64,000 nt of DNA from Mycobacterium sp. URHB0044 (GCF_000620625.1 NZ_JIAW01000005.1:62001-126000), one strand, 5' to 3'; counted from the stretch's first letter, positions 15,469 to 24,302 are shown. The notes: generated from the letters alone by a model not told the origin. Numbers and translations are program-made.

Positions 15469-15717
15469 TCAGCAGCTAGATTTGAACCCGCACGGCACGG
15501 TTGCCTTGAGTGCCGGCTGAGCCATCGGTATCGGAATCGCTGTCGGCACCGGCGTCGTTGTGGTGGCGGACGCGCCGACTGACATCGTGGATGCGTTGAC
15601 GTGCGTGGTCGGCGCGGTGCCTGTCGTTTCTGCGGCGAGCGCCGTGGTGAAGGCTCCCGCGGCGACAAGGGCCGCCCCGGCGAGGACGACTGCTCGCGTC
15701 GTTGTCGACTTCTGCAT
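15469..15717 (-). CDS. Small exported protein
   Basis: An 82-aa precursor. The N-terminus MQKSTTTRAVVLAGAALVAA is a signal peptide with cleavage likely after ALA (residues 26-28). The mature part is Thr/Ser/Pro-rich (TTTTPVPTAIPIPMAQP) and ends with two Cys residues, CGFKSSC, that could form a disulfide. No family is recognised. A 14-bp perfect palindrome lies 38 bp upstream of the start. Confidence 0.6.
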   Translation of the reverse strand: MQKSTTTRAVVLAGAALVAAGAFTTALAAETTGTAPTTHVNASTMSVGASATTTTPVPTAIPIPMAQPALKATVPCGFKSSC

Positions 15718-15754
15718 GAATCTGCTCAACTTTCGTGTGTGCCCGCTGTACATG

Positions 15755-15768
15755 GGATGCGCGCATCC
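15755..15768. promoter_or_regulatory. Perfect 14-bp palindrome upstream of exported protein gene
   Basis: GGATGCGCGCATCC reads the same on both strands and lies in the divergent spacer between the small exported protein and the DHFR-family gene. A repressor site is possible; no regulator is adjacent. Confidence 0.4.
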
Positions 15769-15947
15769 TGAGAGTCTCTTGCCGAACTGAATCGGCGCTG
15801 AATGCGCTCTGGTAATCCCCTGCCAATCCCGCGACGAGCGTCAGGACAGGGAATACCGAAGAGGTGATTGGGCAGACGGCGATGATTTTCGCAGTGATCT
15901 CCCGTCTGTATCCACAGACCCGATCAACCGCACTCGAGGAGAGCACC

Positions 15948-16541
15948 GTGACCGCTACCTACACGTTCGACGTCTTTTCCAGCCTCGACGGCTTCGGCGG
16001 CGTCAGCGGTGGTGACTGGGGCGGCTATTGGGGCAAGCAGGGCCCCGAGCTGCTCGACCACCGCCTCGCCTCGTACGAGGCGGAGCAGCGAATGATCTTC
16101 GGGGCCAACACCTATCGCGTGTTCACACAGATTCTGGCCTCGGGTACCGAGGAGACCGTGCACGACCCATGGGTCACCCGGATGAGGAGCCTGCCGGCGA
16201 CGGTGGTGTCGACGACCTTGGCTGGGCCGCTCGACTGGCCGGACGCAACCGTCGTGAGCGGCGACGCCGTCGACGTCGTCACCAGGCTCAAGGAGGAGTC
16301 CGACGTGCCGTTGCGCTCGCACGGCAGCTTGTCGATGAACCGCGCGCTGATGGCAGCCGGCCTGGTCGACCGCGTCCAGGTCACGCTCTTCCCCGTCATC
16401 ACCGGTCAGACCGGTGATGATCCGATCTTCCAGGGTGCAGCGGACTTCGACCTCGAGCTGATCGAGAGCCGGACGCTCGACGGCCACATCCAAGAGCTCG
16501 TCTACCGGCCCACCCTGCACGTCGGATCGACTGCAGGCTGA
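15948..16541 (+). CDS. Dihydrofolate reductase-family (RibD C-terminal) protein
   Basis: A 197-aa protein: TYTFDVFSSLDGFGGVSGGDWGG, the FGANTYRVF nucleotide loop, SGDAVDVVTRLKEESDVPLR, HGSLSMNRALMAAGLVD and TLFPVITGQTGDDPIF. It belongs to the same uncharacterised NADPH-binding superfamily as the gene at 12064-12678 but is only distantly similar. GTG 15948 has a GAGGAGAG site. It is followed by the FKBP lipoprotein gene with a 34-bp gap. The substrate is unknown. Confidence 0.83.
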   Translation: MTATYTFDVFSSLDGFGGVSGGDWGGYWGKQGPELLDHRLASYEAEQRMIFGANTYRVFTQILASGTEETVHDPWVTRMRSLPATVVSTTLAGPLDWPDATVVSGDAVDVVTRLKEESDVPLRSHGSLSMNRALMAAGLVDRVQVTLFPVITGQTGDDPIFQGAADFDLELIESRTLDGHIQELVYRPTLHVGSTAG

Positions 16542-16575
16542 CCGGCGGGCAGCAGCCCGATGCCGCGTCTGTAGC

Positions 16576-17238
16576 GTGACGCCCGTGAACTCCTCCCGTG
16601 TGGCTACCTCCGTCGCGCTCGCGGCCTCCGCCGTGTCGCTCGTCATCACGCTCGCCGCCTGCGGCTCTGATACCGGAGCGTCATCGGCAAGCACCACGTC
16701 GTCGAGCTCGTCGCCGAGCGCGCCGTCGGTCGCCGAACCGGTCACGTCGTCCGTGACGGAGACCGCGCCTGCGGCGGCGAGCTGCCCAACTGCGGCTCCG
16801 CAGGACGGCGGCGCTCCGGAGTGGACGCTGTCCGGCGCCACCGGCAACGTGGCGGTCACCGGATCGACGGACACGGCGGCGCCCAACGTCAAGGTCGGTG
16901 CGCCATTCAGCGTCACCGAGACTCAGGTGCACACGCTGAAGGCCGGCGACGGACCGGTCGTCGCACCCACCGCGACGGTGTCGGTCTGCTACATGGGCGT
17001 CAACGGACGTGACGGGTCGGTGTTCGACAGCAGCTACCAGCAGGGCGCCCCGGTCGAATTCCCACTCGACGGCGTCGTGCCCGGCTTCCAGAAGGCGATC
17101 GCCGGACAGAAGGTCGGATCCACGGTCGCCGTCGCGATGGTGCCCGCCGACGGTTACCCCGAAGGCCAGCCCAGCGCTGGAATCCAGCCGGGCGACAGCC
17201 TCATCTTCGCGATCAAGATTCTCAACGCCTCGAGCTAG
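16576..17238 (+). CDS. Lipoprotein FKBP-type peptidyl-prolyl isomerase
   Basis: A 220-aa exported protein. The N-terminal SLVITLAACGSDTG is a lipobox with the lipid-bearing Cys. After a Ser/Thr/Ala-rich linker comes the FKBP domain: TVSVCYMGVNGRDGSVFDSS, PVEFPLDGVVPGFQKAIAG then GSTVAVAMVPADGYPEGQP and DSLIFAIKILNA. The Asp, Phe and Tyr positions of the isomerase pocket are mostly conserved. It probably helps folding of exported proteins at the outer face of the membrane. The next gene starts 12 bp downstream. Confidence 0.88.
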   Translation: MTPVNSSRVATSVALAASAVSLVITLAACGSDTGASSASTTSSSSSPSAPSVAEPVTSSVTETAPAAASCPTAAPQDGGAPEWTLSGATGNVAVTGSTDTAAPNVKVGAPFSVTETQVHTLKAGDGPVVAPTATVSVCYMGVNGRDGSVFDSSYQQGAPVEFPLDGVVPGFQKAIAGQKVGSTVAVAMVPADGYPEGQPSAGIQPGDSLIFAIKILNASS

Positions 17239-17250
17239 CCCGCGAGCGTC

Positions 17251-17940
17251 GTGAGCAGCTTCGCGTTGATTCACGGCGCCGGCGACGCCGGCTGGTACTG
17301 GCACCTGGTCGAGGCCGAGCTGCGCGCACGAGGGCACCATGCGGTGGCGCCCGACCTTCCCGCAGACGACGACTCGCTGGGACTGGACGACTACGCCGAA
17401 ACGGTGATCGACGCCGTCGTCCATCGCCAAAACGTGGTCGTGGTGGGTCAGTCGTTCGGTGCATTCACCGCACCCCTGGTGGCCGACCGGCTGCAGGCCG
17501 ATGCGTTGGTACTCGTCGCCGGAATGATCCCCGCACCGGGCGAGTCTCCCGGCGACTGGTGGCAGAGCACGGGCTACTCGGATGCGGTGCGGGAGCAGGC
17601 CGCGCGCGACGGCGGCTTGACTGGCAACGACGACCCCTACGTCGGCTTCTATCACGACGTGCCGCGACGTCTGGCCGACGAGGCGATCACACGGGAACGC
17701 TCGCATCCGTCGGCCGCGTCCCAGAGTGCACCTTGGCCCCTGGACGCCTGGCCCTCTGTGCCAACGAAGTTCGTGCTGTGCACCGAGGACCGCTTCTTCC
17801 CGCCCGCCTTGATGAGGCGGCTGGTCGCCGAGCGGCTGAACGTCACGCCAGATGAGATCGTCGCCGGCCATTGCGTTGCGTTGAGCCGCCCGAAGGAGCT
17901 GGCGGAGCTCCTCGACGGGTACGCCCGTTCGGCCACTTGA
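17251..17940 (+). CDS. Alpha/beta hydrolase
   Basis: A 229-aa lean hydrolase: FALIHGAGDAGWYWHLVEAEL opens with the oxyanion-hole HG motif, VVVVGQSFGAFTAPLVADRL holds the nucleophile elbow GQSFG, and CTEDRFFPPALM with AGHCVALSRP supply the Asp and His of the triad. It resembles small MhpC/SABP2-like esterases. It starts 12 bp after the FKBP gene and is probably cotranscribed. The substrate is unknown. Confidence 0.85.
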   Translation: MSSFALIHGAGDAGWYWHLVEAELRARGHHAVAPDLPADDDSLGLDDYAETVIDAVVHRQNVVVVGQSFGAFTAPLVADRLQADALVLVAGMIPAPGESPGDWWQSTGYSDAVREQAARDGGLTGNDDPYVGFYHDVPRRLADEAITRERSHPSAASQSAPWPLDAWPSVPTKFVLCTEDRFFPPALMRRLVAERLNVTPDEIVAGHCVALSRPKELAELLDGYARSAT

Positions 17941-17973
17941 CGCCGACTTCTCTGAAAGAGATTGCCCCTAAGG

Positions 17974-18411
17974 TCAATACGTATATCGGCTCACCGTCTC
18001 GGGGTGGATGACGAGCCGAACCTGCTCGGTGGCCAGTATCTCGGCGAGGTCCTTGGCTCGGACCGGGTCGTCGAGGTCCCAGTAGCGGGCGGCGAGGCGG
18101 TCGCACAACTCGTATGCCCCGTCGGGTTCGATCGTGGTGCGGCCTGCGACCGCCACCCAGCGCTCGCGTTCACCCACCGGGGCAGCGACGACGAGCGATG
18201 CACGGGGGTCGCGGCGCAACCGGCGGACCTTCAGAGTGTCTGGGCCCGTGAACAATTGGATCGTGCCCTCGGCGGTGGCCTCGAACCAGACCGGCCGAGG
18301 CTGCGGCGGCAGTGGGCCCGCGGCCATGGACAAAAACCCGTGCAGGGGCCGCCGAAGGAACTCGAGGTCTGCCTGAGTGAGCGAGCCGGAGTCGGAGGTC
18401 ATCGCTGCCAC
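17974..18411 (-). CDS. Pyridoxamine 5'-phosphate oxidase-fold (F420/FMN) protein
   Basis: A 145-aa split-barrel protein: FLRRPLHGFLSMAAGPLPPQPRPVWFE, then TIQLFTGPDTLKVRRLRRDPRASLVVAAP and RWVAVAGRTTIEPDG. Actinobacterial members of this PPOX group bind F420 or FMN and reduce small molecules. It overlaps the end of the upstream NmrA-like gene by 13 bp, so the two are cotranscribed. No substrate can be named. Confidence 0.8.
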   Translation of the reverse strand: MAAMTSDSGSLTQADLEFLRRPLHGFLSMAAGPLPPQPRPVWFEATAEGTIQLFTGPDTLKVRRLRRDPRASLVVAAPVGERERWVAVAGRTTIEPDGAYELCDRLAARYWDLDDPVRAKDLAEILATEQVRLVIHPETVSRYTY

Positions 18412-19235
18412 GCTCCCGCTGCGGCGGCCCGCACCACGTAGTCCTCGAACGTCCGGGGCGCACGTCCCAGCACGCTGGCAATGCCGTCCGTCGTCGGCGC
18501 GAACAGTCCGCGTTCCATGAGTACGAACATCTCAGCCACGTGGTGGGCGTCGTCCTCGCCCACTCCTTCCTCCACCAGCGTCGCGGCGTACTCGGCGGCG
18601 GAGACCTGCTTGTAGGTGATGGGCCGCCCCGAGGCACGGGAGATCAGCTCGACGGCTTCCTCGAAGGTGAGCCCACGGGGTCCCGTCAGCTCGAAGACCT
18701 TTCCGGCGTGTCGGCCGGGTTGGGTCAACACCGCGGCCGCAGCGTCCGCGACGTCTTCGACGTCGATGAACGGTTCGGGCACCGCGCCGGCCGGCAGGGC
18801 GAGCTCACCGGCAACGAGTGGCGCGTGGAAGAGGTCTTCGTCGAAGTTCTGGTTGAAGTTGGACGCGCGCAGGATGGTCCACTCCAGCGCGGAGCCGCGC
18901 ACGGCCTTCTCAGCGTCACGCATGTCCAGCCCGAATGTGGAGTCACCCCATGTGTCGGCCGCGCGTCCAGACAGCAGGACCAGGCGCTGCACTCCGGCGG
19001 CCTCGGCGCGCGCCACGAAGTCGTGCACTGGGCCCGGCACGCCCGGGGCCACGACGTAGGCGGCCGCGAGTCCCTGCAGGGCGGCGTCCCAGCTGCCAGG
19101 GTCGAACCAGTCGAACGGCGTCTCGCTCGACCGGGAGGCGGCGCACACGGGTGTGCCGAGCAGCCGCAACCGGGCAGCCACGCGCCGGCCGGTCTTACCG
19201 GACGCTCCGAGGACGAGGGTGGTGTCGTTTCTCAT
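18399..19235 (-). CDS. NmrA-like NAD(P)-binding protein
   Basis: A 278-aa atypical SDR: TLVLGASGKTGRRVAARLRLLG is the nucleotide motif, then RLVLLSGRAADTWGDS, RASNFNQNFDEDLFHAPLVAGEL and FIDVEDVADAAAAVLTQ, as in quinone-oxidoreductase-like or redox-sensing NmrA proteins. A classical YxxxK is absent. It is divergent from the AraC regulator at 19318 and overlaps the PPOX gene downstream. The AraC protein is the likely regulator of this pair. Confidence 0.85.
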   Translation of the reverse strand: MRNDTTLVLGASGKTGRRVAARLRLLGTPVCAASRSSETPFDWFDPGSWDAALQGLAAAYVVAPGVPGPVHDFVARAEAAGVQRLVLLSGRAADTWGDSTFGLDMRDAEKAVRGSALEWTILRASNFNQNFDEDLFHAPLVAGELALPAGAVPEPFIDVEDVADAAAAVLTQPGRHAGKVFELTGPRGLTFEEAVELISRASGRPITYKQVSAAEYAATLVEEGVGEDDAHHVAEMFVLMERGLFAPTTDGIASVLGRAPRTFEDYVVRAAAAGAWQR

Positions 19236-19317
19236 GACACCGATTGAACGGGCCTGCCTCGGAGTAATCCATGGGTGAAAGACCGGATTGCCTGTCTAAT
19301 CGTCTAACCTCGCTGAG

Positions 19318-20412
19318 GTGGATGTGTTCGACGACTTGATCCGCGGGGTGCGCGCCCATGGCGCGTTGTTCGGCAGCACCACCCTCACGGCGCCCTGGGC
19401 GCTGCACTTCGTCGACGGCGCGCCGTTGACCTTGTGCACGGTCCTCACCGGTTCGGGCTGGATCGTGCCGGAAGACGGTCCGCCCGAGTTGCTGCGCGCC
19501 TATGAGACGCTCGTCGTGCGGGGTCCCTCGACGTTCACCTTCGTCGACGAGATCGACACTCGAGCGCAGCCGATCGCGTGCGGCGAATTCTGCGCGACAC
19601 CCGAGCAGGGCGGCACCCGGCACCGGCTCGGCTGGAACGACTGCGGCGAGAACGACGCTGGCGCAACGACTCTCATCGTTGGCGCTTACCCGGTGCGCGG
19701 TGAGATCAGCCGACCGCTGCTCGACGCGCTACCCGTCGTGCTGCGCGTCGACGCCGGCGGCACCGGCGACGCCGTGCTGGACCACCTCGCCGCCGAGGTC
19801 GCGCTCGACACCCCGGGCCAGCAGGTCGTTTTGGATCGACTGCTGGACTGGCTCCTGGTATGCACCATGCGCGAGTGGTTCGACCGGCCCGACGGCAAGC
19901 CGCCGGCCTGGTGGACCGCCCAGCGGGACCCGGTGGCAGGCGACGCGCTGCGCCTGCTGCACGCCGAACCATCGGCGCCGTGGACCGTCTCGTCTCTCGC
20001 CGACCGCATCGGGGTGTCGCGGTCGACGTTGGCCAAGCGGTTCGCCGACCTGGTGGGCGAACCGCCGCTGACGTACCTCACTCGCTGGCGCATGACGCTC
20101 GCGGCAGACCTCCTGGTCGAGCAGAAGACGGCTACCGTCGCGGAAGTCGCTCGCGCCGTGGGTTACTCGGACCCATTCGGATTCAGCGCCGCGTTCAAGC
20201 GGGTCCGGGGCGTCAATCCGAGCACCTTCCGGCGCACCGCGGCCAGTGTGACCCCTATTTCCGCCCACCGCTTTTCGCGGTCTTGTCCGAGCGGTGCTTG
20301 CATCCCGGCCAGCAGCAGGGTCGGCGCTTGCCTTCCTCCAACTCCTCCTGGGTCCGGCGAATGCGGCGCTCCCGGGTCGTCTCCTGCTTGGCATCCACGA
20401 CCCAGCAGATGA
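19318..20412 (+). CDS. AraC family regulator with antisense-derived C-terminal tail
   Basis: A 364-aa regulator. Residues 1-205 form the AraC/RhaS-type cupin sensor (APWALHFVDGAPLTLCTVL), and residues 222-305 are two HTH motifs: VSSLADRIGVSRSTLAKRF and VAEVARAVGYSDPFGFSAAF, ending PSTFRR. Relatives stop near here. This frame continues about 55 residues through the opposite strand of the gene at 20255, suggesting loss of the normal stop. It is divergent from the NmrA-PPOX pair, which it probably controls. GTG 19324 is an alternative start. Confidence 0.85.
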   Translation: MDVFDDLIRGVRAHGALFGSTTLTAPWALHFVDGAPLTLCTVLTGSGWIVPEDGPPELLRAYETLVVRGPSTFTFVDEIDTRAQPIACGEFCATPEQGGTRHRLGWNDCGENDAGATTLIVGAYPVRGEISRPLLDALPVVLRVDAGGTGDAVLDHLAAEVALDTPGQQVVLDRLLDWLLVCTMREWFDRPDGKPPAWWTAQRDPVAGDALRLLHAEPSAPWTVSSLADRIGVSRSTLAKRFADLVGEPPLTYLTRWRMTLAADLLVEQKTATVAEVARAVGYSDPFGFSAAFKRVRGVNPSTFRRTAASVTPISAHRFSRSCPSGACIPASSRVGACLPPTPPGSGECGAPGSSPAWHPRPSR

Positions 20413-20539
20413 ACTCGTTGCGCGCCAGCGGCGTGATGTCCTTCCAGGCAGCAAGCGCCGTCCCGTTCGCGATCAGCGCCTTGCGTAGATCCGCGGGTAG
20501 CTGGTGAACGACACCACCCGGTACCGGTTGGCTGCCCAT
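20255..20539 (-). CDS. YdeI/OmpD-associated (OmdA) family protein
   Basis: A 94-aa protein consisting of the OmdA domain: HQLPADLRKALIANGTALAA, then ARNEFICWVVDAKQETTRER with RIRRTQEELEEGKRRPCCWP. Short stand-alone versions with the Cys-rich CCWPGCKHR end exist in actinobacteria. The function is not established; a link to stress or bacteriocin protection was suggested for the family. Its last 158 bp overlap the extended AraC tail on the other strand. Confidence 0.75.
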   Translation of the reverse strand: MGSQPVPGGVVHQLPADLRKALIANGTALAAWKDITPLARNEFICWVVDAKQETTRERRIRRTQEELEEGKRRPCCWPGCKHRSDKTAKSGGRK

Positions 20540-20645
20540 GCAGTGAGGGTAACCGGTGCAACGTCTGGGCCTGCCCAGAGCAAATCGAAAACCTGCGGCT
20601 CCCCTTCATGCCACGAATGCCGCGGCCGGTGGCTATCGTGAGCCG

Positions 20646-22616
20646 GTGGAAGGTACCCCATTCGGCCGCTACCAGCTGATCGAGTTGCTGGGTCGCGGTG
20701 GCATGGGCGAGGTGTGGCGTGCCTACGACACCGCGATCGACCGGGTCGTGGCACTGAAGATGCTGCTACCGCACCTCAGCGAAGACCCCGACTTCGAGAA
20801 GCGATTTCGTAGGGAGGCCCGCGCGGCTGGGCGCCTCGACGATCCACACGTCGTCCCGATCCACGACGTCGGCGAGATCGACGGACGGTTGTACGTGACC
20901 ATGCGTCTGATCACCGGCACTGATCTGCAGACCCTGATCGACGCCGGCCCTCTCGACACCCAACGCGCGGTGTCGATCATCGATCAGATTGCCTCGGCAC
21001 TGCACCACGCCCACCGGGCAGGGCTGGTGCACCGCGACGTCAAACCCTCGAACATCCTCATCGGGGAGAACGACTTTGCCTATCTCATCGACTTCGGAAT
21101 CGCCCGCAGGGCGGAAGACACCGGCGTCACCGCGACGGGGGCGGCCATCGGCACCTGGGCGTACATGGCGCCCGAGCGCTTCAGCACCGGCGAAGTGCAC
21201 CCGAGCTCCGACATCTACGCCCTTGCCTGCGTGTTCTACGAATGCCTCACCGGACATCGACCCTTTCCGGGAGACACACTCGAACAGATCGCCGTCGGCC
21301 ACATCTTCACCCCACCGCCCCGACCCTCCGAGGAAAGCGGCACCGTCCCCACCGCACTGGACGCGGTGATCGCCACCGGCCTGGCAAAACAACCGGCGGA
21401 CCGCTACCCCACCGCGGTCGAATTGGCGGCTGCCGCAAAGCAAGTGATCACCGATCCGGGCCAGCCTGTTCCCCACCGAGAACCACCTACGGCTCCCGCG
21501 ACCGTGGCGAGTCAAAGCGCTCCGCCGTGGTCGCAACAAGGGTGGTCGCAGCAAGGGTGGATGCAATCACAGCCGGCGAATGGCGGCGCTCCGCCGATGA
21601 CGGCTACGCAGTTGAGCGGCCCGCATATGTACATGCCACCGCCGGTTCCCAAGGGTCGAGGGCGGCGCCGCGCCGTCGTGATCGGTGCACTGGTGTCCGT
21701 CGTGGTCCTCGTGATCGCCGTTGGCGTCGTCGCCATCGTTGGTCTCACGCAGCGCGACCAAGCCGCCAACACGGCACCGTCCGTCGCGGCCGGCGGCGGG
21801 GCCGACTTCACGGGCACCTACCGGGCCGACTACGGGCCCGGGACGGATCTCGAAGGCATAACTGCCCCGAATGCACCTGCAACCACCAGCAATTGGGCCG
21901 TCCGCTCGCAGTGCGGAGCCAGCGGTTGCGTGGCGACCGCGGCCAACATCAGCAGCGGCGGCGGGGCTCTTCTGTCGAACCTGACGTTCGATCAATTGGG
22001 CGGCACCTGGGTGGCCGTCGGCGTCGCCTCGACGCCTTGCGGCGGCGACGCGCCCACGGAACTCTGGGTGGTGCTGACGCTGCGACCGGAACCCGACGGC
22101 ACACTGTCTGGCGAGACCGTCAGGGCAGCCACCAACGGCTCCTGCTCCGCCAAGCGAACGGTGAAATTCACCCGCACCGGCGACCCCGACGTCAACAAGG
22201 TTCCCGACCCAGCAGTGCTACCGCCGCGGTCAGTCACTGCAGCAGAGGGACTTCGGGGCGGATATCAGCAGACGACTACCCTTGCTAACGGCAGTGTCAT
22301 TGCAGGCAAGCCTCTTTCAGCGAATACGTACTGTCTTCGTACCGGTGGTCGGTGCATGAGCTTGTTCCATGGATCCGACGGGGTCGTCACGTTGATGTTC
22401 GCCGACGACAAGTGGACGCGAGACGAACAGGGTGCCACGCCGTGCCCCGCCGGTGGCACCGTGCAGATGACCATCACCGCGGAATATCCGATGCCGACGC
22501 AACTCGACGATCCCATCGCGCTGCTCACCGGTCATGGCAAGCAAACGATCGAGCCTGGAGGCGCGTGCACCGGCGGCGGCGACTTCCAGGACAAGTTCGA
22601 GCGCGTGGGCGACTAA
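20646..22616 (+). CDS. Receptor-like Ser/Thr protein kinase (PknE-like)
   Basis: A 656-aa membrane kinase. Residues 7-270 are a complete Hanks-type domain: LLGRGGMGEVW (P loop), VVALKML (Lys), LVHRDVKPSNIL (catalytic loop), IDFGIARR (DFG), and GTWAYMAPER after a Thr-rich activation loop. A Pro/Gln-rich linker leads to one membrane segment at about 342-367. The outer part has two similar Cys-containing halves (about 385-510 and 545-655), probably a tandem sensor. Order and sequence are closest to PknE/PknF of mycobacteria. It starts at GTG 20646. It likely senses an envelope signal and phosphorylates cytoplasmic targets. Confidence 0.9.
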   Translation: MEGTPFGRYQLIELLGRGGMGEVWRAYDTAIDRVVALKMLLPHLSEDPDFEKRFRREARAAGRLDDPHVVPIHDVGEIDGRLYVTMRLITGTDLQTLIDAGPLDTQRAVSIIDQIASALHHAHRAGLVHRDVKPSNILIGENDFAYLIDFGIARRAEDTGVTATGAAIGTWAYMAPERFSTGEVHPSSDIYALACVFYECLTGHRPFPGDTLEQIAVGHIFTPPPRPSEESGTVPTALDAVIATGLAKQPADRYPTAVELAAAAKQVITDPGQPVPHREPPTAPATVASQSAPPWSQQGWSQQGWMQSQPANGGAPPMTATQLSGPHMYMPPPVPKGRGRRRAVVIGALVSVVVLVIAVGVVAIVGLTQRDQAANTAPSVAAGGGADFTGTYRADYGPGTDLEGITAPNAPATTSNWAVRSQCGASGCVATAANISSGGGALLSNLTFDQLGGTWVAVGVASTPCGGDAPTELWVVLTLRPEPDGTLSGETVRAATNGSCSAKRTVKFTRTGDPDVNKVPDPAVLPPRSVTAAEGLRGGYQQTTTLANGSVIAGKPLSANTYCLRTGGRCMSLFHGSDGVVTLMFADDKWTRDEQGATPCPAGGTVQMTITAEYPMPTQLDDPIALLTGHGKQTIEPGGACTGGGDFQDKFERVGD

Positions 22617-22651
22617 CCGAGAGTCCTACTGCCCCTACGGGTCTCCGCCGG

Positions 22652-23038
22652 TCAGGGTTGCGTCAGCCCTGGCAGGCAGTTGATGAACGGTATGCATGGC
22701 GGCGGCGGAGGCGCCGGCGGACCTGGGGGGTTGCCAGAGATCATGATCGGTTTGGTCAACGGAGCGTTCGGGTCGAAATGGAAGGTGTGGCAGACGTTCA
22801 GGTCCCAGCCGGGTACCGAATTCATGCCCGAACCGGGGCACCACAGCTGGCCGCAGTCGCCGAAGGCATTGCAAGCCGGAAGACCCTCGGGCGGCGCACA
22901 CGGTGGGACGTTCGCGTTCGACGGCGAACAGTAAGGTGCGGCCTGCGCCGTACCGGCGGCGAGCCCCACAGCTGTTGCACCGAGGCCACCCGACACGAGG
23001 GCAGCGGTTGCCAACGCGGTGACGAGAGTTCGAGTCAT
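22652..23038 (-). CDS. Exported Cys/Pro-rich protein
   Basis: A 128-aa precursor with a signal peptide MTRTLVTALATAALVSGGLG extending to cleavage after AQA (about residue 33). The mature part has many Cys and Pro residues, with CNAFGDCGQLWCPGSGMNSV and WDLNVCHTFHFDP, a pattern seen in small secreted mycobacterial proteins of unknown function, and a Pro-rich PPGPPAPPPPPC end. Disulfide-bonded envelope localisation is inferred. It converges with the kinase gene. Confidence 0.75.
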   Translation of the reverse strand: MTRTLVTALATAALVSGGLGATAVGLAAGTAQAAPYCSPSNANVPPCAPPEGLPACNAFGDCGQLWCPGSGMNSVPGWDLNVCHTFHFDPNAPLTKPIMISGNPPGPPAPPPPPCIPFINCLPGLTQP

Positions 23039-23132
23039 CCCCAGACCGTGCGCCGAGCGCCTTGGAGGATTCTTGGAGCCGAGCTAGTGCGGGAGCCCAC
23101 TACCTCCCCGCCGGCAGTCCATGATGGAAGAC

Positions 23133-23498
23133 ATGGAGGCGACCCGTGTGGATCGGTGGTTGTGGGCGGTCCGGCTGACGAAGACGCGGCCGGATGCCGC
23201 CGCAGCTTGCCGGGGTGGGCACGTTCGGGTCAACGATCGGCTGGCGAAGCCGGCGACGACGGTGGCACCCGGAGACGAGGTCCGTGCCCGGGTGGGTGAC
23301 ACGACGCGAATCGTCGAGGTGGTGCGGGTGATCCAGAAGCGGGTCGGCGCGGCTGACGCCGTCACGTGTTACCTCGACCGAACGCCCCCGCCTCCCGCGA
23401 CGCCCGTCATTCCGGTGGCGGTTCGTGATCGCGGGGCCGGGCGGCCGACCAAACGGGACCGCCGCCTCCTGGACAGGTGGCGTGCGGCCCAGGGCTGA
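23133..23498 (+). CDS. S4-domain RNA-binding protein (Hsp15 type)
   Basis: A 121-aa protein with an N-terminal S4 RNA-binding domain: RVDRWLWAVRLTKTRPDAAA followed by CRGGHVRVNDRLAKPATTVA and a basic tail GRPTKRDRRLLDRWRAAQG. This is the Hsp15 (HslR) arrangement; in other bacteria Hsp15 binds stalled 50S subunits that carry nascent chains. ATG 23133 begins METAR-like start MEATRVDRW. The gene stands alone between exported-protein genes. Confidence 0.88.
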   Translation: MEATRVDRWLWAVRLTKTRPDAAAACRGGHVRVNDRLAKPATTVAPGDEVRARVGDTTRIVEVVRVIQKRVGAADAVTCYLDRTPPPPATPVIPVAVRDRGAGRPTKRDRRLLDRWRAAQG

Positions 23499-23508
23499 AC
23501 GCCGTGGG

Positions 23509-24120
23509 TTAGGGCGTCGGAGGAACCGGCAGGAGCGGTGGCGGCGCGGACGGATCGACCGGGGCCGGTGCTTCGTACCCGGGCGGCGGTGGCCCGTTCA
23601 ACGGGTAGTAACCAGGGGGCAGCGGCGGTCCACCCGCCTCCGGTCCCTTGGGTGCCGCGATCGTTTCGGAGCCCGGGGCGTTCAGTGACACGTAGCCGGG
23701 CGGCAGCGGCGGCGCCGGACCGGCGCCTGGGGGCGGCGTTCCCTGTGGCAGCTCGTCGGGTGAGCCGGAACCGGTGAAGCCGTACGGGTCTTGAGCCTGG
23801 TGCCAGGCGTCCCGAAGGAATCCCAACGGTCCCGACGACTTGCCCTCGCCGTAGACCGGGTTCGCGATCTCGGGCACCATCGGCGGCCCGCCCACCGGTG
23901 GCGGCGCGGGCGCCGCAACGGGCGCGTCGGCGGGTAGTGCGACGGGTTGGCCGGGAGCGGGGGGTGCACCCGGATCGGCTGGCACAGGGGTCGGGAAGGG
24001 CACCTCGGGTTCGGCGGCTGCCTGGCCGGCGAAGGCCAGTGCACCGCCGGCGACCAGCACGCCGGCGACGGCGAGCCTCGCAGCGGTGATGGACCGCGTA
24101 GCGCGGTGTTCTTCAGTCAT
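23509..24120 (-). CDS. Proline/alanine-rich exported protein
   Basis: A 203-aa precursor. Residues 1-38 form a signal peptide ending AFAGQAAAEPEV. The mature protein is dominated by Pro, Ala and Gly (ADPGAPPAPGQPVALPADAP), with short globular segments such as LGFLRDAWHQAQDPYGFTGS, and repeats of PLPPGYxxLN (at two places). It resembles mycobacterial wall-associated proline-rich proteins. A structural or wall-spanning role is only an inference. ATG 24120 is set by the signal peptide. Confidence 0.75.
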   Translation of the reverse strand: MTEEHRATRSITAARLAVAGVLVAGGALAFAGQAAAEPEVPFPTPVPADPGAPPAPGQPVALPADAPVAAPAPPPVGGPPMVPEIANPVYGEGKSSGPLGFLRDAWHQAQDPYGFTGSGSPDELPQGTPPPGAGPAPPLPPGYVSLNAPGSETIAAPKGPEAGGPPLPPGYYPLNGPPPPGYEAPAPVDPSAPPPLLPVPPTP

Positions 24121-24302
24121 GAATTCTGGCTGTCCTCTCCTGGTGGCTTCCGCGAGCACTCCCGTTACAGGGCGTCGCGCGGTCACCGGACCCGACTTCC
24201 GAGCAAGGCTAGCGCCTCCCCCGGTGCGGCGTCACCTCGTTCGCACTGCTGGCGGGGCGGGTCGCGAGCCTCCGCGGGCGCTGGCACACCCATGTGAGGT
24301 GG

